Shown: in pieces, positions 57,396-64,000 of the stretch
Layout: the number at the start of each line of letters is the position of its first letter
Numbering within the stretch: position 1 is the stretch's first letter
DNA from: Nocardioides zeae
GTDB taxonomy: Bacteria; Actinomycetota; Actinomycetes; Propionibacteriales; Nocardioidaceae
Reading direction: 5' to 3'
Length of the DNA: 64,000 nucleotides
Assembly: GCF_010686755.1 (NCBI RefSeq)
Contig: NZ_JAAGXA010000008.1
Location: 62,001 to 126,000 of the forward strand
Translations under genes and position numbers: made by a program
Notes under the pieces: generated by a model
Database searches by the model: none
What the model was told of the DNA's origin: nothing
What the model saw: only the letters and a program-made list of their open reading frames with translations

Positions 57396-58289
57396 TCAGG
57401 AGACCTGGGACCTCACGTCGTTCACGAACGCAGAGATCGCGGCCACCTGCTGCTCGTGCGGCTGCGCTGCGTCCCACACCTGGTCGGCCCACACGACGAC
57501 GTGCCGGTAGCCCAGCTCGACGAAGGAGCCGACGGCCGACGTGTCCGCACGCTCGGGCCGGATGACCATCTCGAAGTCGTCCTCCGAGCGGCCCTTGTCG
57601 GCCAGGTGCCCGAGCATCTGGGAGCGCAGGCGAGCCGCCTCGTCGAGGCTCAGGGAGCCCGACGAGAACCACCCGTCCGCGACCGCCGCCGCACGCTTGA
57701 GCGCCACCTCGCCGTTGCCGCCCAGGATCACGGGCACGGGCGTCGGCTCCTCCACGACCAGCAGCGGGTCGAAGTCGAAGTCCTTGCCGTGGTGCTCCAC
57801 GAACCCGCCGCCCAGGCAGGCCTTGAGCACCGTGATCGCCTCCCGGGTGCGGCGACCGCGCTGGGTGAAGTCGATGCCGAGGGCCGTGAACTCCTCCTGC
57901 AGCCATCCCGCGCCGACACCGAGCGTGACCCGGCCCCCGGAGATCTCCTGCAACGTCGCCAGCGCCCGGCTCACCAGCAGCGGGTCCCGCAGCGGGAGGA
58001 CCAGGATGCCCGTCGCCAGCCGGATCCGGGAGGTGACGGCCGCAGCCGCGGCCAGCATCGCCAGCGGGTCCAGCAGGTGGGTGTGCTCCTGCACGAGCGG
58101 GCCCGTGTGGTGCTGTGCCTGGTGGGACCCCGGATGGACGCTCGTGTACTCCTTCGGGTGGAAGACGTGCTCCCCGAGCCACAGGCTGTCGACACCGGCG
58201 GCGTCGGCCGCGCGGGCGAGCGCCAGGAAGTCGGCCGCGGGCAGGTCGTAGGCCGAGAGCCCCAGCTGGAGGGGTCGGGACTCGCTCAT
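57396..58289 (-). CDS. LLM class F420-dependent oxidoreductase (Rv2161c-like)
   Basis: Encodes 297 residues. DPLAMLAAAAAVTSRIRLATGILVLPLRDPLLVSRALATLQEISGGRVTLGVGAGWLQEEFTALGIDFTQRG is the signature of the Rv2161c family of probable F420-dependent enzymes; GLSAYDLPAADFLALARAADAAGVDSLWLGEH forms the first strands. It may reduce or oxidise a pathway intermediate using F420. The ATG at 58289 overlaps the ligase stop (ATGA), so it belongs to the catabolic operon. The substrate is unknown. Confidence 0.84.
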   Translation of the reverse strand: MSESRPLQLGLSAYDLPAADFLALARAADAAGVDSLWLGEHVFHPKEYTSVHPGSHQAQHHTGPLVQEHTHLLDPLAMLAAAAAVTSRIRLATGILVLPLRDPLLVSRALATLQEISGGRVTLGVGAGWLQEEFTALGIDFTQRGRRTREAITVLKACLGGGFVEHHGKDFDFDPLLVVEEPTPVPVILGGNGEVALKRAAAVADGWFSSGSLSLDEAARLRSQMLGHLADKGRSEDDFEMVIRPERADTSAVGSFVELGYRHVVVWADQVWDAAQPHEQQVAAISAFVNDVRSQVS

Positions 58290-59791
58290 GCGCCGACCAC
58301 CTCCTGCCGCAGCGACTGCTTGACCTCGCGCCGCAGCAGCTTGCCCGTCTCGTTGTAGGGCAGCGCCGCGGCCGCGAGCACCCGGGACGGGACCCGTGTC
58401 GAGCGCAGCCGTCGGCGCACCCATTCCTGGAGCGCCGCCTCGTCGACCACGTGGCCGTCGCTGGCGACGACCATGGCCTCGACCCGCTCCCCCCACTCCG
58501 TGTCGGGCACGCCGACCACCGCCACCTCGGCGACGGACTCGTGCTCGAGCAGCACGTCCTCGATCTCGCCCGGGGAGATGTTCTCTCCGCCACGCACGAT
58601 CACGTCGTCCGCCCGACCCTCGAGGAAGAGGTAGCCGTCGGCGTCGAGATGCCCGCGGTCCCGGGTCGGGTACCAACCGTCGACCAGGGCGGAGTGGGAC
58701 GCGTACTCACCGGCGATCTGGTCCCCGCGCACGAAGATCTCGCCGCTGTCGCCGACGGGAACCGGCTGGCCGAGCGCATCGCGGACCTCGATCTCGACGG
58801 TGTCGAGGGGACGGCCCACGCTGCCCAGCCGCGCCCGCACGTCCGGGTCGGAGGAGGCCAGCGCCGCGCGGTGGTCCTCCGGCCCGAGCACCGCGATGGT
58901 CGAGCTCGTCTCGGTCAGCCCGTAGGCGTTGACGAAGCTGGTGCCGGGCAGTGCCGCGAGCGCGCGCTCCAGCACCGCGACGGGCATCCGACCCCCGCCG
59001 TACGAGAGGCTGCGCAGGTGGGGCAGTCCCCCGGGCAGCCGTTCGAGCTCGTCGAGGATCCGGTTGAGCATGGTCGGCACGACCATGGCGTGCGTGACCT
59101 CCTGCTCCCGGGCCACCGCCACCCAGCGCGCCGGGTCGAAGGTCGGGAGCTGCACCATGCGCCGTCCGCTGTAGGTCGAGCTGAGCACCGACGTCACGCC
59201 GGCGATGTGGTAGTTGGGCACGGACACCAGGATGGACTCCTCCGGTCCGCATCCGAGGAACTCGACGGTCGCGACGATGTAGCTCGACAGGTGCCGGTGG
59301 CGGATCAGTGCCGTCTTCGGTGCACCGGTCGTGCCGCTCGTGAACAGCTTCAGGGCCACCGCGTCACCGGGCACGTCGACGCCGTCGCGGCGGGGCGCGG
59401 CGGGGTCGGTGCTCCAGGCGCGCACCTCGGCGCTGGGCACCGCCACGATGCCGGCGGGGAGCGACAGCTCGCGTCCGGCGCCGTCGTCGGTCACCAGGAG
59501 GCCGCTGCCCAGGCGTTCCAGCGCAGCGTCGAGCTGCGCGTCGGTCAGGCGGTAGTTGAGCGGGACGAACGGGACGCCCGCCGCGGCCGCCGCGAACTGC
59601 AGGACCGGCACGTCGACGGAGTTCAGTGCGAGCAGCGCGACGTTCTCCACGCCGTCCGCGACCAGCCGTCCGGCGAGGGCCGAGGCCCGGTCGTGCAGCT
59701 CGGCGTAGGTCAGCGACTCGTCACCGCACCGCACGGCCTCGCGGTCGTCGGCGGCACCCGCCGCCATCTCCAGGAGCATCGGGATGTTCAC
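58286..59791 (-). CDS. AMP-dependent acyl-CoA synthetase/ligase
   Basis: Encodes 501 residues of the adenylate-forming family that activates carboxylates to acyl-CoA through acyl-AMP. P-loop LFTSGTTGAPKTALI (about residues 149-163), A5 motif NAYGLTETSSTIAVL (about 290), A8 hinge DGYLFLEGRADDVIVRGGENISPGEIEDVLL and the A10 Lys in LPYNETGKLLRREVK. Size is slightly short but complete. It is co-transcribed with the kinase and ACAD10/11-like genes and probably activates the acid taken up by the importer. Confidence 0.9.
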   Translation of the reverse strand: MNIPMLLEMAAGAADDREAVRCGDESLTYAELHDRASALAGRLVADGVENVALLALNSVDVPVLQFAAAAAGVPFVPLNYRLTDAQLDAALERLGSGLLVTDDGAGRELSLPAGIVAVPSAEVRAWSTDPAAPRRDGVDVPGDAVALKLFTSGTTGAPKTALIRHRHLSSYIVATVEFLGCGPEESILVSVPNYHIAGVTSVLSSTYSGRRMVQLPTFDPARWVAVAREQEVTHAMVVPTMLNRILDELERLPGGLPHLRSLSYGGGRMPVAVLERALAALPGTSFVNAYGLTETSSTIAVLGPEDHRAALASSDPDVRARLGSVGRPLDTVEIEVRDALGQPVPVGDSGEIFVRGDQIAGEYASHSALVDGWYPTRDRGHLDADGYLFLEGRADDVIVRGGENISPGEIEDVLLEHESVAEVAVVGVPDTEWGERVEAMVVASDGHVVDEAALQEWVRRRLRSTRVPSRVLAAAALPYNETGKLLRREVKQSLRQEVVGA

Positions 59792-59796
59792 GGGGA

Positions 59797-60090
59797 TCAG
59801 TCCGAGGCGGGCAGCTGCTTGGCGGACTTCACGGTCAGCACCCGGCCGGCGACCGCCAGGGGGCCGGCGCCCCCCTTGACGCAGAGCACCTCCACACCCG
59901 ACTCCTCGTCGACGTAGCGCTTGCCGATGACGAGCTGCTCGCCGTCGGTCGCGTCGGCGGCGGTGGCTCCACCCGACGGCTCGGTGGCCATCGGCTGACC
60001 GCCGCAGGTGAGCACGTCGGTCGTGCCGGGTCGTACGACGACGACGGATGCCTCGCTGACCGTGCTGTGGAGGCGGGTTCCTGGCTTCAT
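59797..60090 (-). CDS. Small conserved hypothetical protein linked to acyl-CoA ligase
   Basis: Encodes 97 residues without signal or membrane segment. It looks like two short beta domains: RLHSTVSEASVVVVRPGTTDVLTCGGQPM and GKRYVDEESGVEVLCVKGGAGPLAVAGRVLTVKSAKQLPASD, with a conserved-looking TCGGxPM and LC motif. Similar small proteins sit next to acyl-CoA ligases in actinobacteria as far as I recall; function unknown. Its position between the kinase and ligase genes (gaps of 16 and 5 bases) mirrors LvaB, the small protein needed by the LvaA kinase in Pseudomonas, but sequence relation is not shown. Confidence 0.75.
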   Translation of the reverse strand: MKPGTRLHSTVSEASVVVVRPGTTDVLTCGGQPMATEPSGGATAADATDGEQLVIGKRYVDEESGVEVLCVKGGAGPLAVAGRVLTVKSAKQLPASD

Positions 60091-60106
60091 GGTGGTGGTC
60101 CTCGAC

Positions 60107-61177
60107 TCAGATCGTCTTCAACAGGTGGAGAGCGTGCTCGCTCAGGGCGGTGACGTGCGCACCGCGTCCCGCCATGCGGGGGTCGCTGGTCTCGCCGCGG
60201 ACGAACCGGGCGTACAGCTGCTGCAGGATGACGGCCGTCTTCCAGTAGCCGAACGCCTCGTACCAGGCCAGGTCGCCACCGCTCAGATCGCGCCCGAGGC
60301 GCGCGCCGTACGCCGCGACCACCTCCTCCTTGGAGGGGAGCCCCAGCTCGTCGACCCCCGGCAGGATGCTCACCACGGCCGGATCGGGCCAGTAGTTGAG
60401 CAGCGTGCCGAGGTCGGTGAGCGGGTCCCCGAGGGTGGCCATGTCCCAGTCGAACACCGAGGTGACCCGGGTGGGGTCGTCGGGGGCGAACTGGCAGTTG
60501 TCCAGCTTGAAGTCGTTGTGCACCACCGCGGCCGGGCCCTGGACGGGCAGGGTGCTCGCCAGCTCGTCGGCCACGGCGTCGGTGGCCGTCGGACCGTCGT
60601 ACGTGGTCACGGCCTGCCACCGCTGCGTCCACCCGCCGACCTGGCGCTCGAGGTAGCCCTCGGGGCGTCCCAGCCGCTCCAGGCCGGCCGCAGCCGGGTC
60701 GACGGCGTGGAGGTCGGCCAGGGCCTCGACCGCGGCGATCCCCAGCTGGTGCCCGGCGTCGGCGGGCATGGTGTCCGGGACGCGGTCCCACACGACGACG
60801 CCCCGGCGGTACTCGGACACGAGGAAGGGTGCGCCGATCACCGAGGTGTCGCCGCAGAACGCGACGGCGCGGGGAGCGCGGGGGTAGACGGGGTGCAGGC
60901 CCGCGAGCACGCGGTGCTCGCGCTCCATGTCGTGGGCCTTGGGCGCGACCTGGCCGAACGGCGGTCGTCGCACGACGAGCATCTGCTCGCCGAGGGCGAC
61001 CCGGTAGGTGAGGTTCGCCGAGCCGTTGGGGAACTGCAGGACCTCGAAGGCGCCGTCGGCGTCCGTCACCGTGGCGCGCAGGTAGCGCTCCAGGGCGTCC
61101 CAGTCGAGCTCCTCGCCGGCGCGGACGGGCGCGACCTCGACGCGCTCGTCCGGACGGTCCAGCTTCTCGTCGTACAT
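60107..61177 (-). CDS. APH-type phosphotransferase (ACAD10/11 kinase-like)
   Basis: Encodes 356 residues of an aminoglycoside-phosphotransferase-fold kinase. Elements: LQFPNGSANLTYRVALGEQMLVVRRPPFG (glycine-rich loop and ATP Lys/Arg region), the catalytic loop VVHNDFKLDNCQF (about residues 224-236, Asp in HND) and the metal Asp in VFDWDMATLGDPLTDLG. This is the form fused to dehydrogenase in mammalian ACAD10/11 and separate as LvaA in levulinate catabolism, which phosphorylate 4-hydroxyacyl-CoA. The start ATG shares one base with the stop of the ACAD gene (TGATG). Confidence 0.88.
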   Translation of the reverse strand: MYDEKLDRPDERVEVAPVRAGEELDWDALERYLRATVTDADGAFEVLQFPNGSANLTYRVALGEQMLVVRRPPFGQVAPKAHDMEREHRVLAGLHPVYPRAPRAVAFCGDTSVIGAPFLVSEYRRGVVVWDRVPDTMPADAGHQLGIAAVEALADLHAVDPAAAGLERLGRPEGYLERQVGGWTQRWQAVTTYDGPTATDAVADELASTLPVQGPAAVVHNDFKLDNCQFAPDDPTRVTSVFDWDMATLGDPLTDLGTLLNYWPDPAVVSILPGVDELGLPSKEEVVAAYGARLGRDLSGGDLAWYEAFGYWKTAVILQQLYARFVRGETSDPRMAGRGAHVTALSEHALHLLKTI

Positions 61178-62463
61178 CAGTCCACCTCGAGGAGGTGGGC
61201 GAAGCGCTCGCGCGCCTCCTGCTCGAGCGCCAGGAGGTGCCGCGGCGGGAACAGACCCTCGTAGGGCTCGCGACCCTTGAGCATCTGCTTGGCGACCTGG
61301 ATCTTGTGCAGCTCGGTCGCGCCGTCGGCGAGCGCCATGTGGTAGGCCTCCATGGCCCACTTGCCGAACGGCATCTCCTTCGAGATGCCCAGGGATCCGT
61401 GGAGCTGGATCGCGCGGCCGACGACGTCGAGCAGCACCTTCGGCATCGCGGCCTTGACGGCGGAGATGTCCGTGATGACCTTGCGATAGTCGTTGTAGTG
61501 GTCGATCTTCCAGGCGGTCTGCAGCACCAGCAGCCGGAACTGCTCGAGCTGGATCCACGAGTCCGCGAGCATCTCCTGCACCAGCTGGCGGTCGGCGAGC
61601 GTGCCGGTGCCGCTGCGCCGCGAGACGACGCGGTCCAGCATCATGTCGATCGACTCCTTGACGAGCCCGACCGTGCGCATCGCGTGGTGGATGCGGCCAC
61701 CGCCGAGACGCGTCTGCGCCACCGCGAAGCCCTGGCCGCGCTCGCCGAGGAGGTGGTCGAGCGGCACCCGGACGTCGGTGTACCGCATGTAGGGGTGGGT
61801 GCCCTCCTCCTCCTCGTGGCCCCACACGCCGACGCCGCGCACGATCTCCACGCCCGGGGTGTCGGCCGGGACGACGAACATCGACGCGCGCTGGTGGCGC
61901 GGGGCGTCGGGATCGGTCACGGCCATGATGATGAGGAACGACGCGAAGTTGGCGTGCGAGGAGAACCACTTCTCCCCGTTGATGACCCACTCGTCGCCGT
62001 CGCGCACCGCGCGGGTGACGAAGGCCGTGGGGTCGGAGCCGCCCTGCGGCTCCGTCATCGAGTACGACGAGACGATCTCGTTCTCCAGGAGCGGCGTCAG
62101 GTAGCGCTCCTTGAGCTCCGGCGTGCCGTAGTGCGCCAGGATCTCCGCGTTGCCCGAGTCCGGGGCCTGGCAGCCGAACACCACCGGTCCGCTGTGCGTG
62201 CGGCCCAGCACCTCGTTGAGCAGGGCGAGCTTGAGCTGTCCGTAGCCCTGACCCCCCAGCTCGGGACCGAGGTGGCAGGCCCAGAGGTCGCGCTTGCGCA
62301 CCTCCTCCTGGAGGGGGCGGATGAGGGCGTTCCGCACCGGGTCGTCCACGTTCCACGCGTGGTCGATCACGCGGTCGACGGGCTCGACCTCCGTGCGGAC
62401 GAACTCCTCCACCCAGGCCAGCTTCTCGGCGTACTCCGGGTCGGGCTCGAATCCCCAGCTCAT
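61177..62463 (-). CDS. Acyl-CoA dehydrogenase, ACAD10/11-like
   Basis: Encodes 428 residues. GCQAPDSGNAEILAHYGTPELKERYLTPLLENEIVSSYSMTEPQGGSDPTAF (about residues 96-150) is the distinctive ACAD10/11 block, and ADGATELHKIQVAKQ near the C-terminus replaces the common YEGT motif, as in that subgroup. With the adjacent APH-type kinase gene this makes a split version of the kinase-dehydrogenase of 4-hydroxyacid degradation. The ATG at 62463 begins at the homology start; 44 bases separate it from the DUF35 gene upstream. Confidence 0.9.
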   Translation of the reverse strand: MSWGFEPDPEYAEKLAWVEEFVRTEVEPVDRVIDHAWNVDDPVRNALIRPLQEEVRKRDLWACHLGPELGGQGYGQLKLALLNEVLGRTHSGPVVFGCQAPDSGNAEILAHYGTPELKERYLTPLLENEIVSSYSMTEPQGGSDPTAFVTRAVRDGDEWVINGEKWFSSHANFASFLIIMAVTDPDAPRHQRASMFVVPADTPGVEIVRGVGVWGHEEEEGTHPYMRYTDVRVPLDHLLGERGQGFAVAQTRLGGGRIHHAMRTVGLVKESIDMMLDRVVSRRSGTGTLADRQLVQEMLADSWIQLEQFRLLVLQTAWKIDHYNDYRKVITDISAVKAAMPKVLLDVVGRAIQLHGSLGISKEMPFGKWAMEAYHMALADGATELHKIQVAKQMLKGREPYEGLFPPRHLLALEQEARERFAHLLEVD

Positions 62464-62507
62464 GTGTCGTGTCCTTCGGTCGAGGGTCGGATCGGGTGGT
62501 CTCGTCC

Positions 62508-62912
62508 TCAGGACGAGACAGGCTCCCACTGCGGCAGGGTGGTGTCCCCCACGCGCTCGAAGCGGACGGTCATCGGCTGGTCGATCTCCAGGTCGAGACG
62601 CCCCGGCAGGGAGCCCAGGAAGCGCACGGACGGGAGGTCCTCGAGCTCGACGAGCACCGAGGTGTAGGGCGTCGGGTGCCCGGGATGGACCTGGTGCTCG
62701 ACCACGGTCCAGCTGTGGAGCCGCCCCGCACCCCGCACCTCGCGCCACGACGTGCGCTCGCCGTGGCAGCGCGGGCAGACCCCGCGCGGCAGGTGGATCG
62801 GCAGGTCGCAGTCGTCGCAGTGCTGGACCACGAGCCGCTCCTCGGCCGCAGCCGCCCAGAAGGGAGCGGTGTCGTGGTCGGTGGTCAGGGGCAGGACACG
62901 CTGCTCGGTCAC
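62508..62912 (-). CDS. Zn-ribbon OB-fold DUF35 protein
   Basis: Encodes 134 residues: zinc ribbon CDDCDLPIHLPRGVCPRC (about residues 32-49) and an OB-fold (GAGRLHSWTVVEHQVHPGHPTPYTSVLVELEDLPSVRFLGSLPG). It is the second DUF35 protein of the window and pairs with the thiolase-fold gene 10 bases upstream. Known partners form CoA-binding aldolase or thiolase complexes. A helical N-terminus (TAPFWAAAAEERLVVQ) is typical. Confidence 0.87.
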   Translation of the reverse strand: MTEQRVLPLTTDHDTAPFWAAAAEERLVVQHCDDCDLPIHLPRGVCPRCHGERTSWREVRGAGRLHSWTVVEHQVHPGHPTPYTSVLVELEDLPSVRFLGSLPGRLDLEIDQPMTVRFERVGDTTLPQWEPVSS

Positions 62913-62922
62913 GGGAGGCCTC

Positions 62923-64000
62923 TCAGGCTCCGACGAGGAGCAGCGCGCTCCCGCCGGTCGTCGGGGCGGACGTCACGAGGCTGACCTCGGCGCCCGGGAC
63001 CTGGTTGGTCGAGGTGCCGCGGATCTGGCGGACCGCCTCGACGACGTGGTTCATGCCGTGGATGTAGCCCTCGGAGAGGTGGCCGCCCGAGGTGTTCATC
63101 GGCAGCGCACCGCCCACCTCGAGCGTCCCGTCCTGGATGAAGTCCTTCGCCTCACCGGCACCGCAGAAGCCCAGGTCCTCGAGCTGGATGAGTGCCGTGA
63201 TGGTGAAGCAGTCGTAGATCTGGGCGACGTCGACGTCCTGCGGCGTCATGCCGCCCCGCCGGAACAGGACCTCGCCGAGCGCGCGGGAGGACCACGTCGT
63301 GATCGAGTCGCGCATGAGGGCGGGGAACATCTGGCCCGGCTGCGCGTCCGCACCGCCCGACTGCGCGGCCGACCGGATCAGCGCGGGCGGCTGGCGCAGG
63401 TCGCGCGCACGCTCGGCCGAGGTGACGACGACGGCGCAGGCCCCGTCGGTCTCCAGGCAGAAGTCGAAGAGCCGCAGGGGCGTCGCGAGGGCCCGCGACG
63501 CGTGGTAGTCGTCCAGCGTCATCGTGCGGTGGTGCATCTGCGCCGCGGGGTTGGCGTTGGCGTGCTTGCGGCACGCGGTGGCGATCCGGCCGAGCGTCTC
63601 GCTGGTGGTGCCGTGGTCGGCCATGTGGCGGCGCGCGACCATCGCGAAGTACTGGCCCGGCGTCTGCATGCCGTAGGGCAGGAACATCTCCTCGTACGTC
63701 GAGGACCCGCCCGCGCGGGCGCCCTGGGCGTAGCCCGCGCCGTACCGCTCCCCGGAGCGACCGTTGATGGAGCGGAAGACGACCACGGTGCTCGCCAGGC
63801 CGGCCGCGACGGCGGCGGCGGCCTGCGCGACCATCGCCGCGGGCGCGGACCCGCCGGGGCCGACGTCGCCCCAGTAGGTCAGGTTCTCGACCCCCAGCGC
63901 GTCGCCGAGCGCCACGGGCGCGACCGTGTCCATGTCGCAGCGGACGATGCCGTCGACGTCCTTCGGGTCGAGGCCCGCGTCCGCCAGGGCGGCCAGCGCG
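62923..64000 (-). CDS. Thiolase-fold (lipid-transfer/SCPx-like) protein, partial at window edge
   Basis: The frame runs past the right edge; at least 359 residues are present including ALAALADAGLDPKDVDGIVRCD upstream of an internal Met. The fold is thiolase-like, but the segment that should hold the nucleophile reads WGDVGPGGSAPAAMVAQAAAAV, without Cys, and the GHP motif is replaced in NTSGGHLSEGYIHGMNHVVEAVRQ. It is thus probably not a thiolase; a retro-aldolase or other C-C enzyme with the DUF35 partner is more likely. It heads the second catabolic block within this window. Confidence 0.82.
   Translation of the reverse strand, partial: ALAALADAGLDPKDVDGIVRCDMDTVAPVALGDALGVENLTYWGDVGPGGSAPAAMVAQAAAAVAAGLASTVVVFRSINGRSGERYGAGYAQGARAGGSSTYEEMFLPYGMQTPGQYFAMVARRHMADHGTTSETLGRIATACRKHANANPAAQMHHRTMTLDDYHASRALATPLRLFDFCLETDGACAVVVTSAERARDLRQPPALIRSAAQSGGADAQPGQMFPALMRDSITTWSSRALGEVLFRRGGMTPQDVDVAQIYDCFTITALIQLEDLGFCGAGEAKDFIQDGTLEVGGALPMNTSGGHLSEGYIHGMNHVVEAVRQIRGTSTNQVPGAEVSLVTSAPTTGGSALLLVGA

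Overview
The window is very GC-rich DNA (roughly 73-75 percent by eye) with dense, mostly overlapping genes. Its content points to a Gram-positive actinobacterium, most likely Nocardioides or another Nocardioidaceae: a 6C-type small RNA, crotonyl-CoA carboxylase/reductase, Mycobacterium-like F420/LLM oxidoreductases (Rv3520c-, Rv2161c-like), a Rv0785-like FAD dehydrogenase, a class E sortase, PucR regulators and many acyl-CoA catabolic genes. I saw no tRNA, rRNA, CRISPR array, insertion-sequence transposase or prophage. Most starts were chosen by ribosome binding site, ATGA/GTGA overlaps or homology.

Layout. 1-9.9 kb: housekeeping and accessory enzymes (nitroreductase, S12 serine hydrolase, M20 peptidase, MFS pump, a 6C-like RNA, DUF1992 protein, two LLM oxidoreductases, two TetR regulators, an NTF2-like protein). 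9.9-16.8 kb: HtaA-domain protein, MGT-type glycosyltransferase, an RsbW-like kinase/STAS pair, a second STAS protein coupled to a hydrolase, LysR and LuxR regulators. 16.8-19.8 kb: ccr and a divergent acyl-CoA dehydrogenase around an operator-rich promoter. 19.8-25.6 kb: palindromic repeats, hydrolase, phospholipase D-like enzyme, and an unusual locus of three proteins that look like degenerate GGDEF-fold sensors. 25.6-34.2 kb: a surface-protein locus in which two ECF-type sigma factors, each fused to a zinc-finger anti-sigma-like domain, flank a large LPDTG-anchored repeat protein, a lipoprotein and a class E sortase. 34.2-42.1 kb: ZIP transporter, EEP-family phosphatase/nuclease, FAD dehydrogenase and PucR regulator bracketed by two copies of a long palindromic element, then a lactate-type operon (GntR regulator with twin operators, alpha-hydroxy-acid dehydrogenase).

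42.3-64.0 kb is a catabolic island. The first block (51256 down to 42304, minus strand) encodes a DUF35 OB-fold protein, a thiolase-fold protein resembling the Ltp2 aldolase, a tandem-TetR regulator, a paired acyl-CoA dehydrogenase, an SDR, a thioesterase, an MFS transporter and a canonical thiolase. The second block (64000 down to 52528, minus strand) encodes another thiolase-fold/DUF35 pair, an ACAD10/11-like dehydrogenase, an APH-type phosphotransferase, a small conserved protein, an acyl-CoA ligase, an F420-type oxidoreductase, an Fbp-type ABC importer and an SDR. The kinase plus ACAD10/11-like dehydrogenase plus CoA ligase set resembles known 4-hydroxyacid (levulinate, LvaABCDE-like) catabolism and is the best candidate for a new pathway here.

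Two families of dispersed intergenic palindromes (48 bp with a constant 24-nt loop, three copies; 74 bp with a conserved loop, two inverted copies) are present. A run of 43 Cs at 42244-42286 is probably an assembly artefact.
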